Below are positions 52,825 to 61,193 of a stretch of 64,000 nucleotides of DNA, piece after piece. The translations under genes were made by a program, and so were the position numbers. The notes beneath the pieces were generated by a model. It was given only the letters and a program-made list of their open reading frames with translations. It ran no database searches and was not told the DNA's origin. Source of the DNA: Thalassomonas sp. RHCl1 (GTDB lineage: Bacteria > Pseudomonadota > Gammaproteobacteria > Enterobacterales > Alteromonadaceae). The stretch lies in the NCBI RefSeq assembly GCF_947387555.1, contig NZ_CANDNZ010000012.1, forward strand, positions 62,001 through 126,000, written 5' to 3'. Numbering within the stretch: the stretch's first letter is position 1; every line of letters starts with the position of its first letter.

Positions 52825-53292
52825 TCAGGCATCCTCTTGCATTTCTTGTGCGGCTTCGCCGATGGCTTTTTTAATGCGCTGATAAGTACCGCAGCGGCAG
52901 ATATTGCCCTGCATCGCGGTATCGATTTCTTCTTCACTGGGGGCAGCATTGACGGCCAATAAGCTGGCGGCATTCATAATCTGTCCAGCCTGGCAGTATC
53001 CGCACTGGGGTACCTTGTTGTTTAACCAGGCTTTTTGCAGCGGGTGATCGCCGTTTTCTGACAGACCTTCTATGGTGGTAATACTTTTTCCCGCCAATGT
53101 AGCCACAGGCGTGATGCAGGAGCGGGTGGCCTGGCCGTCGACATGTACGGTACAGGCGCCGCACAAGCCGCTGCCGCAACCGAATTTGGTGCCGGTAAAT
53201 TCCAATTTATCACGCAAGAACCACAGCAAAGGCATATCGCCGTCGACATCTATTTCATGCGCTTGTCCGTTTATTGTTATCAACTCACTCAT
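52825..53292 (-). CDS. Isoquinoline 1-oxidoreductase alpha-like 2Fe-2S subunit
   Basis: 155 residues. The small iron-sulfur subunit paired with the gene below. The plant-type ferredoxin cluster ligands are in [17 protein letters not shown]. The second cluster uses [10 protein letters not shown] and [11 protein letters not shown]. These two 2Fe-2S clusters carry electrons from the molybdenum centre. It has no signal peptide; export is with the Tat partner. Its stop is 1 bp from the start of the large subunit. Confidence 0.93.
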   Translation of the reverse strand: MSELITINGQAHEIDVDGDMPLLWFLRDKLEFTGTKFGCGSGLCGACTVHVDGQATRSCITPVATLAGKSITTIEGLSENGDHPLQKAWLNNKVPQCGYCQAGQIMNAASLLAVNAAPSEEEIDTAMQGNICRCGTYQRIKKAIGEAAQEMQEDA

Positions 53293-53432
53293 AAATTTGT
53301 CTTTTTTCTAGTTATAGTGGTCAAGATAATAGACGAGTTTTTGGGCAAAAAGCTATAGCTTGCGGCTGATTGACTAATTTTTGCGGTCAATGGTATTTCT
53401 CCGGGCTCACCAATAACCGGGACAAAAATAAC

Positions 53433-53918
53433 TTATTGCTTGTGGTTAACTCTTTGCACGGCGCAGCTGAAACAGCCGGGGTTGGCATTATGGATGTGCA
53501 GATAGTTGACCTGCTCCCGGGCGAACATAGTCTCAATCGCCGCTTTTAGCTCACGACCCGGTATGACTATGGCGTCTATCATCATATGTTCACTGTTATA
53601 TGCCCTGAGGGAAAGCAACCTGTGTTGCACCACTTCGGGAATTTCATTGATTGCCGGCAGATGGGTTTGTGCATTTAAGCGAACAAAAACAGGTCCGCTC
53701 GCCCGGTATGGCGAATCGACATCATGATGGTTATAAGGTAACACCAGTACCTGCTCGCCAACTTTTGCCTCAATTAACGATACCCGGCACGGATATCCCG
53801 GATGCTCATCGACATCAAGCACTTTTGCATGGGCACTTGCCAATGCCTCGGGGGCTAGCGATAGCACAGGCTGAAACGCTTCGATATCAACCGGGATGAT
53901 CTGAAAGTCTATGGTCAT
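53433..53918 (-). CDS. DUF1203-domain protein
   Basis: 161 residues matching the DUF1203 family: HPGYPCRVSLIEAKVGEQVLVLPYNHHDV, DSPYRASGPVFVRL and HIHNANPGCFSCAVQRV in outline. Function is unknown. The paired cysteines near the end (GCFSC) are a family hallmark and could bind metal or form a redox pair. The start at 53918 (MTIDFQIIP) is preferred to 53954 because CAGGAGTTGTT lies just upstream. It sits 140 bp from the iron-sulfur subunit gene, on the same strand. Confidence 0.8.
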   Translation of the reverse strand: MTIDFQIIPVDIEAFQPVLSLAPEALASAHAKVLDVDEHPGYPCRVSLIEAKVGEQVLVLPYNHHDVDSPYRASGPVFVRLNAQTHLPAINEIPEVVQHRLLSLRAYNSEHMMIDAIVIPGRELKAAIETMFAREQVNYLHIHNANPGCFSCAVQRVNHKQ

Positions 53919-54066
53919 AACAACTCCTGAAAATAAAAAATAACAAATAAACAATAGAGCCAGTGTACCGGGACGGTTTTACCGATACTGGCCATTTTCG
54001 GCAGTGATATTTTTTCTGTAAATAATTATCCACCTCAATTTAGGATTGATCTTTCAATAGACCAGT

Positions 54067-54090
54067 TGTACCATCACAACACATGGTACA
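54067..54090. promoter_or_regulatory. Operator of the YtrA-type GntR gene
   Basis: TGTACCAT and ATGGTACA are perfect 8-bp arms around an 8-bp spacer, 19 bp upstream of the regulator start at 54110. YtrA-subfamily GntR regulators usually bind such a palindrome in their own leader. Confidence 0.7.
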
Positions 54091-54109
54091 TGTGGAACAA
54101 GGAGATATA

Positions 54110-54490
54110 ATGGAAATAAGCATAGATATTGACGATCCCGTGCCCTTATTTACCCAGTTGGTCACCCAGGTCAAACAGGCGGTAAACCAGGAGAAGCTGG
54201 CCCCCGGTGATGCCCTACCGTCTATCAGGCAACTGGCAAATGATTTGACGATGAACAGTAAAACCGTGGCCAAAGCCTATCGTATATTGGAGCGTGACGG
54301 CGTAATTCAAACCCGGGGCTATCGCGGGACCTTTATCCACCCCGAGGCAAAAACCAACAGCACGGTGGATTTAAATGAATGGCTGCATACAACATTAAAT
54401 GAAACGGTCAGCAAACTGAAAGCCAGCGGCATTACCGATTCTGAGATCAGAATCGCTTTTAGCCAGGTAATGAACAATAACCACAATTAA
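54110..54490 (+). CDS. GntR-family (YtrA-type) transcriptional regulator
   Basis: 126 residues. A short GntR regulator: an N-terminal winged helix (about 8-75: PLFTQLVTQVKQAVNQEKLAPGDALPSIRQLANDLTMNSKTVAKAYRILERDGVI in outline) and a short helical tail of YtrA type. The start at 54110 (MEISIDIDDP) is preferred to 54083 because AAGGAGATATA directly precedes it and the palindromic operator lies ahead. Stop and next start are 10 bp apart, so it forms an operon with the membrane protein that follows. YtrA members typically control a transporter or membrane gene in their own operon; here no ABC ATPase is seen. Confidence 0.88.
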   Translation: MEISIDIDDPVPLFTQLVTQVKQAVNQEKLAPGDALPSIRQLANDLTMNSKTVAKAYRILERDGVIQTRGYRGTFIHPEAKTNSTVDLNEWLHTTLNETVSKLKASGITDSEIRIAFSQVMNNNHN

Positions 54491-54500
54491 GGAAAGCAAT

Positions 54501-55361
54501 ATGTTGGACAATCTTTTATTTTTCCTGGTCTTTATCAGCCAGATTTTGCTGATTTCGTACTATTTTCCTCAAAAAGTTAAACGGCGCACCCGCTTTGTGT
54601 TTGATAACTATCCGCCAAAAAGCTATCCCAAACTCTACCCTAAGCCCCTTGCAGCTTATGAAAAAGGGCTGCGTAATTTCATGGCGATCAACCACCTGAT
54701 ACTTGTCTTGGGATTTGTCCTGCTGGCTTTTTACGCCATGTTGTCGGCCGAACATCCGGCAAATAAAAAAGTTGCCGAAGGTTTACCGATATTTTTCGGC
54801 CTGTGCCAGTTTATTCCCTTTTTCCTGATGGAAATATCCGGGTTTAAACAAGTAAAATTAATGAGAGCAGCAAACGTCAGCAGCACACGTAAGGCTGAGC
54901 TGAGTCCAAGGCACCTATTTGATTTTGTATCCCCTGCACTTGTTATCGCCACCGCCGTCATCTATCTTGCCTTTATCCTGGTGGAGTTATTGCTCAAAGA
55001 ATTTAGCTCCGGTGATGCCCTTGTGCGAATATCGGCAACCATTCTTTGTAATTTGCTCCTCGGCGGCATTCTTTACTGGAACCTATACGGTAAAAAACTC
55101 GACCCTTACCAGAGCTACCAGGACAGGAACAGACAAATAGGCTTCACGATCAGGTCAATGTTTTATATCAGTATTGCCTTAAGTCTTTACCTGATGGTAT
55201 TAAAAACCATAGCGGTTTTTCATTTAGAGTACCTGGAAGTTATCCTCAACAGCTTGTATTTCCAGCTGATCGGCGCTTTCAGCATCTTCACCACCTTGCG
55301 CATACTCGATGTCAGGGACATTAATTTTGATGTTTATAAAAAACAGGATAATGCAAACTAA
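54501..55361 (+). CDS. Multi-spanning membrane protein, unknown function
   Basis: 286 residues with about six or seven membrane helices (LLFFLVFISQILLISYYF, INHLILVLGFVLLAFYAML, IFFGLCQFIPFFLMEI, VIATAVIYLAFILVELLL, ISATILCNLLLGGILYW, MFYISIALSLYLMVLKTIAVF, and a C-terminal segment). No transporter motif or catalytic site is apparent, and I do not recognise the family. It begins 10 bp after the YtrA-type regulator, so it is the likely controlled gene. RBS AAGGAAAGCAA. Confidence 0.8.
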   Translation: MLDNLLFFLVFISQILLISYYFPQKVKRRTRFVFDNYPPKSYPKLYPKPLAAYEKGLRNFMAINHLILVLGFVLLAFYAMLSAEHPANKKVAEGLPIFFGLCQFIPFFLMEISGFKQVKLMRAANVSSTRKAELSPRHLFDFVSPALVIATAVIYLAFILVELLLKEFSSGDALVRISATILCNLLLGGILYWNLYGKKLDPYQSYQDRNRQIGFTIRSMFYISIALSLYLMVLKTIAVFHLEYLEVILNSLYFQLIGAFSIFTTLRILDVRDINFDVYKKQDNAN

Positions 55362-55367
55362 TTGAAC

Positions 55368-55406
55368 GCCCCCGCATGCAAGGCACAAATGGCTGCGGGG
55401 GGCTTT
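55368..55406 (+). terminator. GC-rich hairpin after the membrane-protein gene
   Basis: GCCCCCGCA and TGCGGGGGGC pair over about 9 bp (one extra G) around a 17-nt loop, followed by TTTG. It lies 7 bp after the stop codon. Confidence 0.5.
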
Positions 55407-55474
55407 GAGAACAGCAGGAACGAAAAAAGGCTTAACTTCTTTCTTGCTGATAATTACCAAGTTTTCAAGCAGTA

Positions 55475-55891
55475 TTAAACATTGACGGCAAAATTTAATA
55501 ATAATTTTTTCGCAACCCTATCACTCTTTATTACCGCCTCTCTATCAAGCCCCTGTTGGAAAATGTCAGAAAATCCGGCTAATTCCTCGGGAGCACAGGT
55601 CGTTAAATTTTTAAAGCCCATACTCCAGTCAGGAAAGTCTCTTTCGGTAATTTCTTCTTCAAGCAAGGTAACCACACTGTTATTTCTTGGATCTTTTTTT
55701 ATTGCACTATAAATTTCATGCACATCTTTTTCTTCTCCCTCTAATACCTGCATATAAGTTGCGTTGCCATATAGCAGCAGGCCGGTAATATTTTGTCTGA
55801 TATTCCTTGCCCTGGCCTGCTCCAGCAACTCGGTAAGATCCCGCTCCGTCGGCCAGCTGGTTGCCGAGCTGATATAAATTAAATGTATCAT
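55475..55891 (-). CDS. BLUF-domain photoreceptor 1
   Basis: 138 residues, a single blue-light sensor domain binding FAD. All key residues are in place: Tyr6 (HLIYISS), Asn30 (ARNIRQNITG), Gln48 (YMQVLEG), Trp89 and Met91 (PDWSMGF). These correspond to Tyr21, Asn45, Gln63, Trp104 and Met106 of AppA, with the same spacings. It has no output domain, so it must act on a partner protein. It is a close paralogue of the gene that follows upstream at 55916-56356, 24 bp away. Confidence 0.93.
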   Translation of the reverse strand: MIHLIYISSATSWPTERDLTELLEQARARNIRQNITGLLLYGNATYMQVLEGEEKDVHEIYSAIKKDPRNNSVVTLLEEEITERDFPDWSMGFKNLTTCAPEELAGFSDIFQQGLDREAVIKSDRVAKKLLLNFAVNV

Positions 55892-55915
55892 GTCCCTTTT
55901 CCATTTATTTAAACA

Positions 55916-56356
55916 TTAAAAACGTTTAGTAGGCTGCTCATAGTTTAACTGAACAAAATTAGCCAACAACTTTTTCGAAATCCCTTCATCCTTGATGACG
56001 ATCTTGTGCTTCGCCTGCTCATTGAGGACATCAATAAATCCGGGCAAATCTTCCGGGGAACATACGGTTAAATTTCGAAAGCCCATGCTCCAGTCAGGAA
56101 AACTTCTTGCGGGAATAACTTCTTCTACCAGGGTCAATACATTGGTATTTCTGGGGTCTTTTTTAATGGAAGCATAAATATCATGCACATCCCGGCTATC
56201 TCCTTCCAACACCTGCATATAAGTACCATTGGCATATAACAGCATACCGGTAATATTTTGCCTGATATTCCTTGCCCGTGCCTGCTCCAACAGTTCGGTC
56301 AAGTCCTGTTCGTTCGGCACGCCAACTGCCGAACTGGTGTAAATTAAATGCACCAT
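55916..56356 (-). CDS. BLUF-domain photoreceptor 2
   Basis: 146 residues, a second single-domain BLUF photoreceptor. Tyr6, Asn30, Gln48, Trp89 and Met91 are again present (HLIYTSS, ARNIRQNITG, YMQVLEG, PDWSMGF). The start at 56356 (MVHLIYTSSAVG) is preferred over 56401 because AAGGAAGGCGTT lies just upstream and the domain begins there. The C-terminal tail (KDEGISKKLLANFVQLNY) is like that of its paralogue, suggesting a shared partner. The two genes lie 24 bp apart on one strand, so a recent tandem duplication with co-expression is likely. Confidence 0.93.
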   Translation of the reverse strand: MVHLIYTSSAVGVPNEQDLTELLEQARARNIRQNITGMLLYANGTYMQVLEGDSRDVHDIYASIKKDPRNTNVLTLVEEVIPARSFPDWSMGFRNLTVCSPEDLPGFIDVLNEQAKHKIVIKDEGISKKLLANFVQLNYEQPTKRF

Positions 56357-56560
56357 AACGCCTTCCTTGTCATTTTTCCGATCAGATATGCAAGTATTCA
56401 CTAAGCATAAGCTAACACTTAATTAAAACTTATTACTTTTCAATATTTAAGTCCACCCTAATCTAGCATATCTGTCTCAGTAGCCAGGGTTAGCTCTAAT
56501 TTTTCTTCTGCTCCGACTTAAAGACAAAACTTTTCACCGGGAACCTGCGCCAAACGAGTA

Positions 56561-57022
56561 TCAACCCGCCTTATGTAAGAAAAAAGTAGCCAATTGCCTT
56601 AAAGCAAATTTTATATCCCGCGCAATAACATGTTTAACGATAAAATCCGGGATCCATTTCGGGCCGTTACAGCAGATCCGGTACTCAACCAAGGTTGAAC
56701 CGCCCTGGTCGACAAAAGCAATATCTCCCCGGTGCTGAGAAACCGGGCCGGGCCCTATAATTTGATAACGAATACCGGAAAGTGAAGCTGAAATAATTTC
56801 CTCTAAGAATTGCTGCCTTCCTATGGTCACCTGGCGGACACAGCCTTTACCGCCGCTGATTTGTCCTTTATCCTCAGGTTGAACCACGGCAAATCCGGCT
56901 TTAAAAAAGCGCCCTAATCTTGGGTGATCCAACAATATCTCCAGCAATTGCGCCGGGGTTGTTACTATTTCCTGATGCAAACAGATATTAATCCCCTGCC
57001 TCCCGATGCCCTTCATTGTCAT
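56561..57022 (-). CDS. SRPBCC-like small protein
   Basis: 153 residues with an SRPBCC-type pattern: INICLHQEIVTTPAQLLEILLDHPRLGRFF in outline, a central GGKGCVRQVTIGRQQFLEEII, strand STLVEYRICCNGPKWIPDF, and a C-terminal helix DIKFALRQLATFFLH. These proteins bind hydrophobic small molecules; a specific ligand cannot be named. Two adjacent Met codons (57022 and 57016) are possible starts, with AAAGGA just upstream. It lies on the same strand as the BLUF pair, 204 bp from it, but no functional link is shown. Confidence 0.7.
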   Translation of the reverse strand: MTMKGIGRQGINICLHQEIVTTPAQLLEILLDHPRLGRFFKAGFAVVQPEDKGQISGGKGCVRQVTIGRQQFLEEIISASLSGIRYQIIGPGPVSQHRGDIAFVDQGGSTLVEYRICCNGPKWIPDFIVKHVIARDIKFALRQLATFFLHKAG

Positions 57023-57415
57023 GTCCTTTATTATTATTTTCTTTTATTCGCCGCTTTGTGTTTATTTGCTCTTAAGCCATTTTCAAAATCGGTCCCGGTG
57101 CTGGCACTTTTCCTCTTAGTTAATTAGAATATGCCGCAATCTAACAACAGCATTTTTGTGAAAGAAAACAGGCTTTAACCGGGTTATTGACCAAATGTAT
57201 CACACTATTGGCTCCCCCCGGCAATTTATATTCACTTATGACGGTGAAGAAATAACACTTTAAAACTGTATAAACAAACAGTATTATTTAAGTTTTTTTA
57301 AGCCTGGGTAGTTAACCTCAGCTGGCAAGCTGTAGCTTGGGTTTTACTACGGGCTTTTATTAGCTGGCAATATAACTGGCATTTATTATTAGCCTTTATC
57401 AACTAAAGAGAAATC
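57023..57415. other. Non-coding region upstream of mfd
   Basis: 393 bp without a gene. It is AT-rich and should carry the mfd promoter and that of the SRPBCC gene. The only ordered element I see is the small palindrome CAAGCT-GT-AGCTTG at 57326-57339. Nothing else is supported. Confidence 0.55.
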
Positions 57416-60400
57416 ATGAGTCAAACAAGCAATATTTTCGAACCAATCATCGCCAAACGCCGCGGTGATCTTGCCGATAAAAAAGTATGGAGCAACTTAG
57501 TCGGTAGCAGCAGCGCGCTGGCCATTTATCATGGTGCGAAAAATGCGGGGTCGCCGGTATTGCTGATCACTTATGATACCCCCTCGGCACTGCGTCTGGA
57601 GCAGGAATTACTGAGTTTAAACTTTGATAACAGTTTATCCGTGTGTTTATTCCCCGACTGGGAAACCTTGCCCTATGACAGTTTTTCTCCCCACCAGGAC
57701 ATTATTTCCCAGCGACTGTCTACCCTGTATCAGCTGTCCCGGCTGGAACAAGGCATAGTCATAGTCCCGGTTACCACCTTAATGCAGCGACTGGCGCCGA
57801 AACAGTATCTGGATGCCAATAGCCTGGTGATTAAAAAAGGCGATAAAAAAGATCTGCACCAGCTCAGACAAGAACTGGAGGCCAGCGGCTACCGCCATGT
57901 CGACCAGGTAATGGAACACGGTGAATTTTCCGCCCGCGGCGCCATCCTGGATTTATTTCCCATGGGCAGCACCAGTCCGTTCCGCCTGGACTTTTTTGAC
58001 GATGAAATAGATGAAATCCGTTTATTTGATCCCGACAGCCAGCGCTCCAGCGATAAAATAAACGATATAAACTTATTGCCCGCCCATGAATTCCCCATAG
58101 ATCAGGCTGGCATCAATTTATTTCGTAGCCAATACCGGGAGCTTTTTAGCGGCACCATAGACAAAGAATCCGTCTACCATAAAGTCAGCGGCGGCATTTT
58201 ACCTGCCGGCATAGAATATTATCTGCCGCTGTTTTTTCAGCAAACCAGTACCCTGTGCGACTATTTATCCGCACAAACCTTAGTGATGCTTTACGGCGAT
58301 ATCGACCAGGCGTTAAACCACCACTGGGGTGATATCAAGCATCGCTATGAAGAAAGGCGTTACGACCGATCCCGCCCCCTGGTGCCGCCGGAGCAGTTGT
58401 TCCTGGGCAGTGAGGAGCTTTATAGCGCGTTAAAGCCTTTTGACCGCATCAAACTCGATGCCGCCGGCGGACAAACACAGGCCAATGAAGCAAAAGCCGC
58501 GACCGTCAACTTTGATGTCAAAGTCTTGCCGGATTTAAGCGTTAACCATAAGTTAAAGCAGCCGTTTGAGTTACTGGATCAGTTTATCGCCGCCAAAGAT
58601 ACTCCGGATAAAATTCTCTTTGTCGCCGAAAGTCAGGGGCGCCGGGAAAGCGTGCTGGAATTGCTTATCCGGGATAATATCAAACCTCAGCTGGTGGACA
58701 GCATAGATGATTTCATTAACAGCGATATCCGGCTGGGCATCACGGTAAATGCGCTAACAACCGGCTTTATTTTTCAGAGCGACGAAAAAAGCAAACACGG
58801 CCCTGAAGCCATTGCCCTGATCACCGAAGCGGAATTACTCGGCGACCGGGTCAGGCAGACCCGCCGCCGCAACAAACAGCAGGATGTCCAGGCAGATGCC
58901 CTGTTTAAAAACCTGGCAGAACTTTCTATCGGTCAGGCGGTAGTACATTTTGAACACGGCATTGGCCGCTATATGGGCTTACAGACACTGGAAACCGGCG
59001 GCATCACCACAGAATTTTTGATGCTCAGTTATGCCAACGACGCCAAATTATATGTCCCGGTGGCCTCATTGCATCTCATCAGCCGCTACTCCGGCGCCGA
59101 GGGTGACCGCGCACCGCTGCATAAATTAGGCACAGATGCCTGGAGCAAGGCCAAGAAAAAAGCCGCAGAGAAAGTGCGCGACGTCGCGGCAGAATTGCTG
59201 GATATTTACGCCAAGCGCGCCAGCAACCAGGGTTATAAATTTAACCGCGATAAAAAGGACTACCAGGCCTTTAGCGACAGTTTCGGCTTTGAGGAAACCT
59301 TAGATCAGGAGCAGGCCATCAATGCCGTGATCAGCGATATGCTCCAGGCCAAGGCCATGGACCGCCTGGTGTGCGGCGACGTCGGTTTTGGTAAAACCGA
59401 AGTGGCGATGAGGGCGGCCTTTGTTGCCGTCAATGATTCTAAACAGGTCGCCATTTTGGTGCCGACCACTTTGCTGGCCCAGCAGCATTACGAAAATTTC
59501 CGGGATCGTTTTGCCAACTGGCCGGTCACCATAGAAGTCTTGTCCCGCTTTAAATCCGCCAAAGAGCAAAACGAGGTGATCTCCCGGGTCGAATCCGGCC
59601 AGGTGGATATCTTGATCGGCACCCATAAATTGCTGCAAAATTCCATCACCTATAAAGACTTAGGTTTGCTTATCGTCGATGAAGAACACAGGTTCGGGGT
59701 CAAGCAAAAAGAGAAAATCAAGCAACTGCGCAGCAATGTCGATATCCTGACCCTGACCGCCACCCCGATCCCCAGAACCTTAAATATGGCCATGGGCGGC
59801 ATGCGCGACTTATCCATTATCGCCACGCCGCCGGCAAAACGCCTGGCGGTAAAAACCTTTGTCCGCCAGCGCGATGATGCCCTGATACGCGAGTCTGTCT
59901 TGAGGGAAATCCTGCGCGGCGGCCAGGTGTATTTCCTGCACAATAATGTCGATACCATAGAAAAAACCGCCGCAGATCTGCAAACCCTGATGCCGGAGGC
60001 AAAAATCATTATCGCCCACGGGCAAATGCGTGAGCGTGAACTTGAGCGCATCATGAGTGATTTTTACCACCAGAGATACAATGTGCTGGTATGTACCACC
60101 ATCATTGAAACCGGTATCGATATTCCCAGCGCCAATACCATCATCATGGACCGGGCGGATCACTTAGGCCTGGCACAACTGCATCAACTCAGGGGCCGGG
60201 TCGGCCGCTCCCATCACCAGGCCTATGCCTATTTATTAACCCCGCATGAGAAACGCATGACCAAGGATGCGAAAAAGCGTCTCGAAGCCATCGCTTCACT
60301 CGAAGATCTCGGGGCAGGTTTCACCCTGGCCACCCATGATTTAGAGATCCGCGGCGCCGGTGAATTACTCGGGGAAGATCAAAGCGGCCAGATGAGCCAG

Positions 60401-60931
60401 ATAGGTTTCAGCCTCTATATGGAAATGCTGGATCTGGCGGTAGATGCCCTAAAAGAAGGCAAAGAGCCGACCTTAAACCAGGTCACCTCCTCGCAAACGG
60501 AAATCGATTTACGCCTGCCGGCCCTGCTGCCGGATGATTATATTTTTGATGTCAGCATCCGCTTGAGCCTTTATAAGCGTATCGCCAGCTGTAAGAATAA
60601 AAACCAGCTCGATGAAATCCAGGTGGAGCTCATTGACCGTTTCGGCTTATTGCCCCAGGCCACGAAAAACCTGATACAAATCGCAAAATTACGTTTAAAG
60701 GCACAAAAAATCGGTATCGCCCGGCTTGAAGCCGGTCCGGCGGGAGGCGCTATCGAATTTACCGATAATACTAAGGTCGATCCTATGTTTATTATCGGCC
60801 TGATCCAGCAACAACCGGCGATTTATAAAATGGAAGGGGCCAATAAACTCAAGTTTAAACACCCGACCGATGACGCTAAATCCCGTTTTGATCTGGTCAC
60901 CAATATGATAAATGACCTGGCAAAACACTAG
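57416..60931 (+). CDS. mfd: Transcription-repair coupling factor
   Basis: 1171 residues; E. coli Mfd is 1148. It displaces stalled RNA polymerase and recruits UvrA. In order: a UvrB-homology region (about 1-350, GSSSALAIYHGAKN, FPDWETLPYDSFSPH), the RNA-polymerase-interacting CarD-like domain (about 500-570, VVHFEHGIGRYMG), a RecG-like helicase (Walker A GDVGFGKTEVAMRAAF, DEEH in LIVDEEHRFGVKQ, GRVGRSHHQAYAYLL), and the C-terminal TRCF domain (DLRLPALLPDDYIFDVSIRLSLYKRI in outline). It starts at ATG 57416 with a weak GAGAAATC RBS. Its stop codon TAG overlaps the left end of a MITE-like element. Confidence 0.97.
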   Translation: MSQTSNIFEPIIAKRRGDLADKKVWSNLVGSSSALAIYHGAKNAGSPVLLITYDTPSALRLEQELLSLNFDNSLSVCLFPDWETLPYDSFSPHQDIISQRLSTLYQLSRLEQGIVIVPVTTLMQRLAPKQYLDANSLVIKKGDKKDLHQLRQELEASGYRHVDQVMEHGEFSARGAILDLFPMGSTSPFRLDFFDDEIDEIRLFDPDSQRSSDKINDINLLPAHEFPIDQAGINLFRSQYRELFSGTIDKESVYHKVSGGILPAGIEYYLPLFFQQTSTLCDYLSAQTLVMLYGDIDQALNHHWGDIKHRYEERRYDRSRPLVPPEQLFLGSEELYSALKPFDRIKLDAAGGQTQANEAKAATVNFDVKVLPDLSVNHKLKQPFELLDQFIAAKDTPDKILFVAESQGRRESVLELLIRDNIKPQLVDSIDDFINSDIRLGITVNALTTGFIFQSDEKSKHGPEAIALITEAELLGDRVRQTRRRNKQQDVQADALFKNLAELSIGQAVVHFEHGIGRYMGLQTLETGGITTEFLMLSYANDAKLYVPVASLHLISRYSGAEGDRAPLHKLGTDAWSKAKKKAAEKVRDVAAELLDIYAKRASNQGYKFNRDKKDYQAFSDSFGFEETLDQEQAINAVISDMLQAKAMDRLVCGDVGFGKTEVAMRAAFVAVNDSKQVAILVPTTLLAQQHYENFRDRFANWPVTIEVLSRFKSAKEQNEVISRVESGQVDILIGTHKLLQNSITYKDLGLLIVDEEHRFGVKQKEKIKQLRSNVDILTLTATPIPRTLNMAMGGMRDLSIIATPPAKRLAVKTFVRQRDDALIRESVLREILRGGQVYFLHNNVDTIEKTAADLQTLMPEAKIIIAHGQMRERELERIMSDFYHQRYNVLVCTTIIETGIDIPSANTIIMDRADHLGLAQLHQLRGRVGRSHHQAYAYLLTPHEKRMTKDAKKRLEAIASLEDLGAGFTLATHDLEIRGAGELLGEDQSGQMSQIGFSLYMEMLDLAVDALKEGKEPTLNQVTSSQTEIDLRLPALLPDDYIFDVSIRLSLYKRIASCKNKNQLDEIQVELIDRFGLLPQATKNLIQIAKLRLKAQKIGIARLEAGPAGGAIEFTDNTKVDPMFIIGLIQQQPAIYKMEGANKLKFKHPTDDAKSRFDLVTNMINDLAKH

Positions 60932-61091
60932 GGTCTGTTTATCTTTAGAGGGGATGAAGATTTTTGAGCCGTTTTTTCATATATCAAGGCAGAAAAATGG
61001 ACCTGTAGTTATTCTACATGACATTTTTCTAACGCCGATAGAGGGAAAAACCGCCACAAAGATCATTCACGGGCAAAGATAAACAGACCCT
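60930..61091. mobile_element. MITE-like element at the mfd stop codon
   Basis: AGGGTCTGTTTATCTTT (60930-60946) and its exact inverse complement (61075-61091) are 17-bp terminal repeats of a 162-bp element. The halves between them are also imperfect inverse complements (for example AGAAAAATG at the left centre and CATTTTTCT at the right). The whole element can therefore fold into one long hairpin. It has no coding capacity. No clear target duplication is visible. In mRNA it could also serve as the 3' end of mfd. Confidence 0.8.
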
Positions 61092-61193
61092 GATAATGTA
61101 ACGACATGCGAAAACGTATTAAATCAGCCATAAATTTTGTTATCATAACTGCTAACAGTGACGTGATAACCGTTGATAAGGGTCAGATAATAA

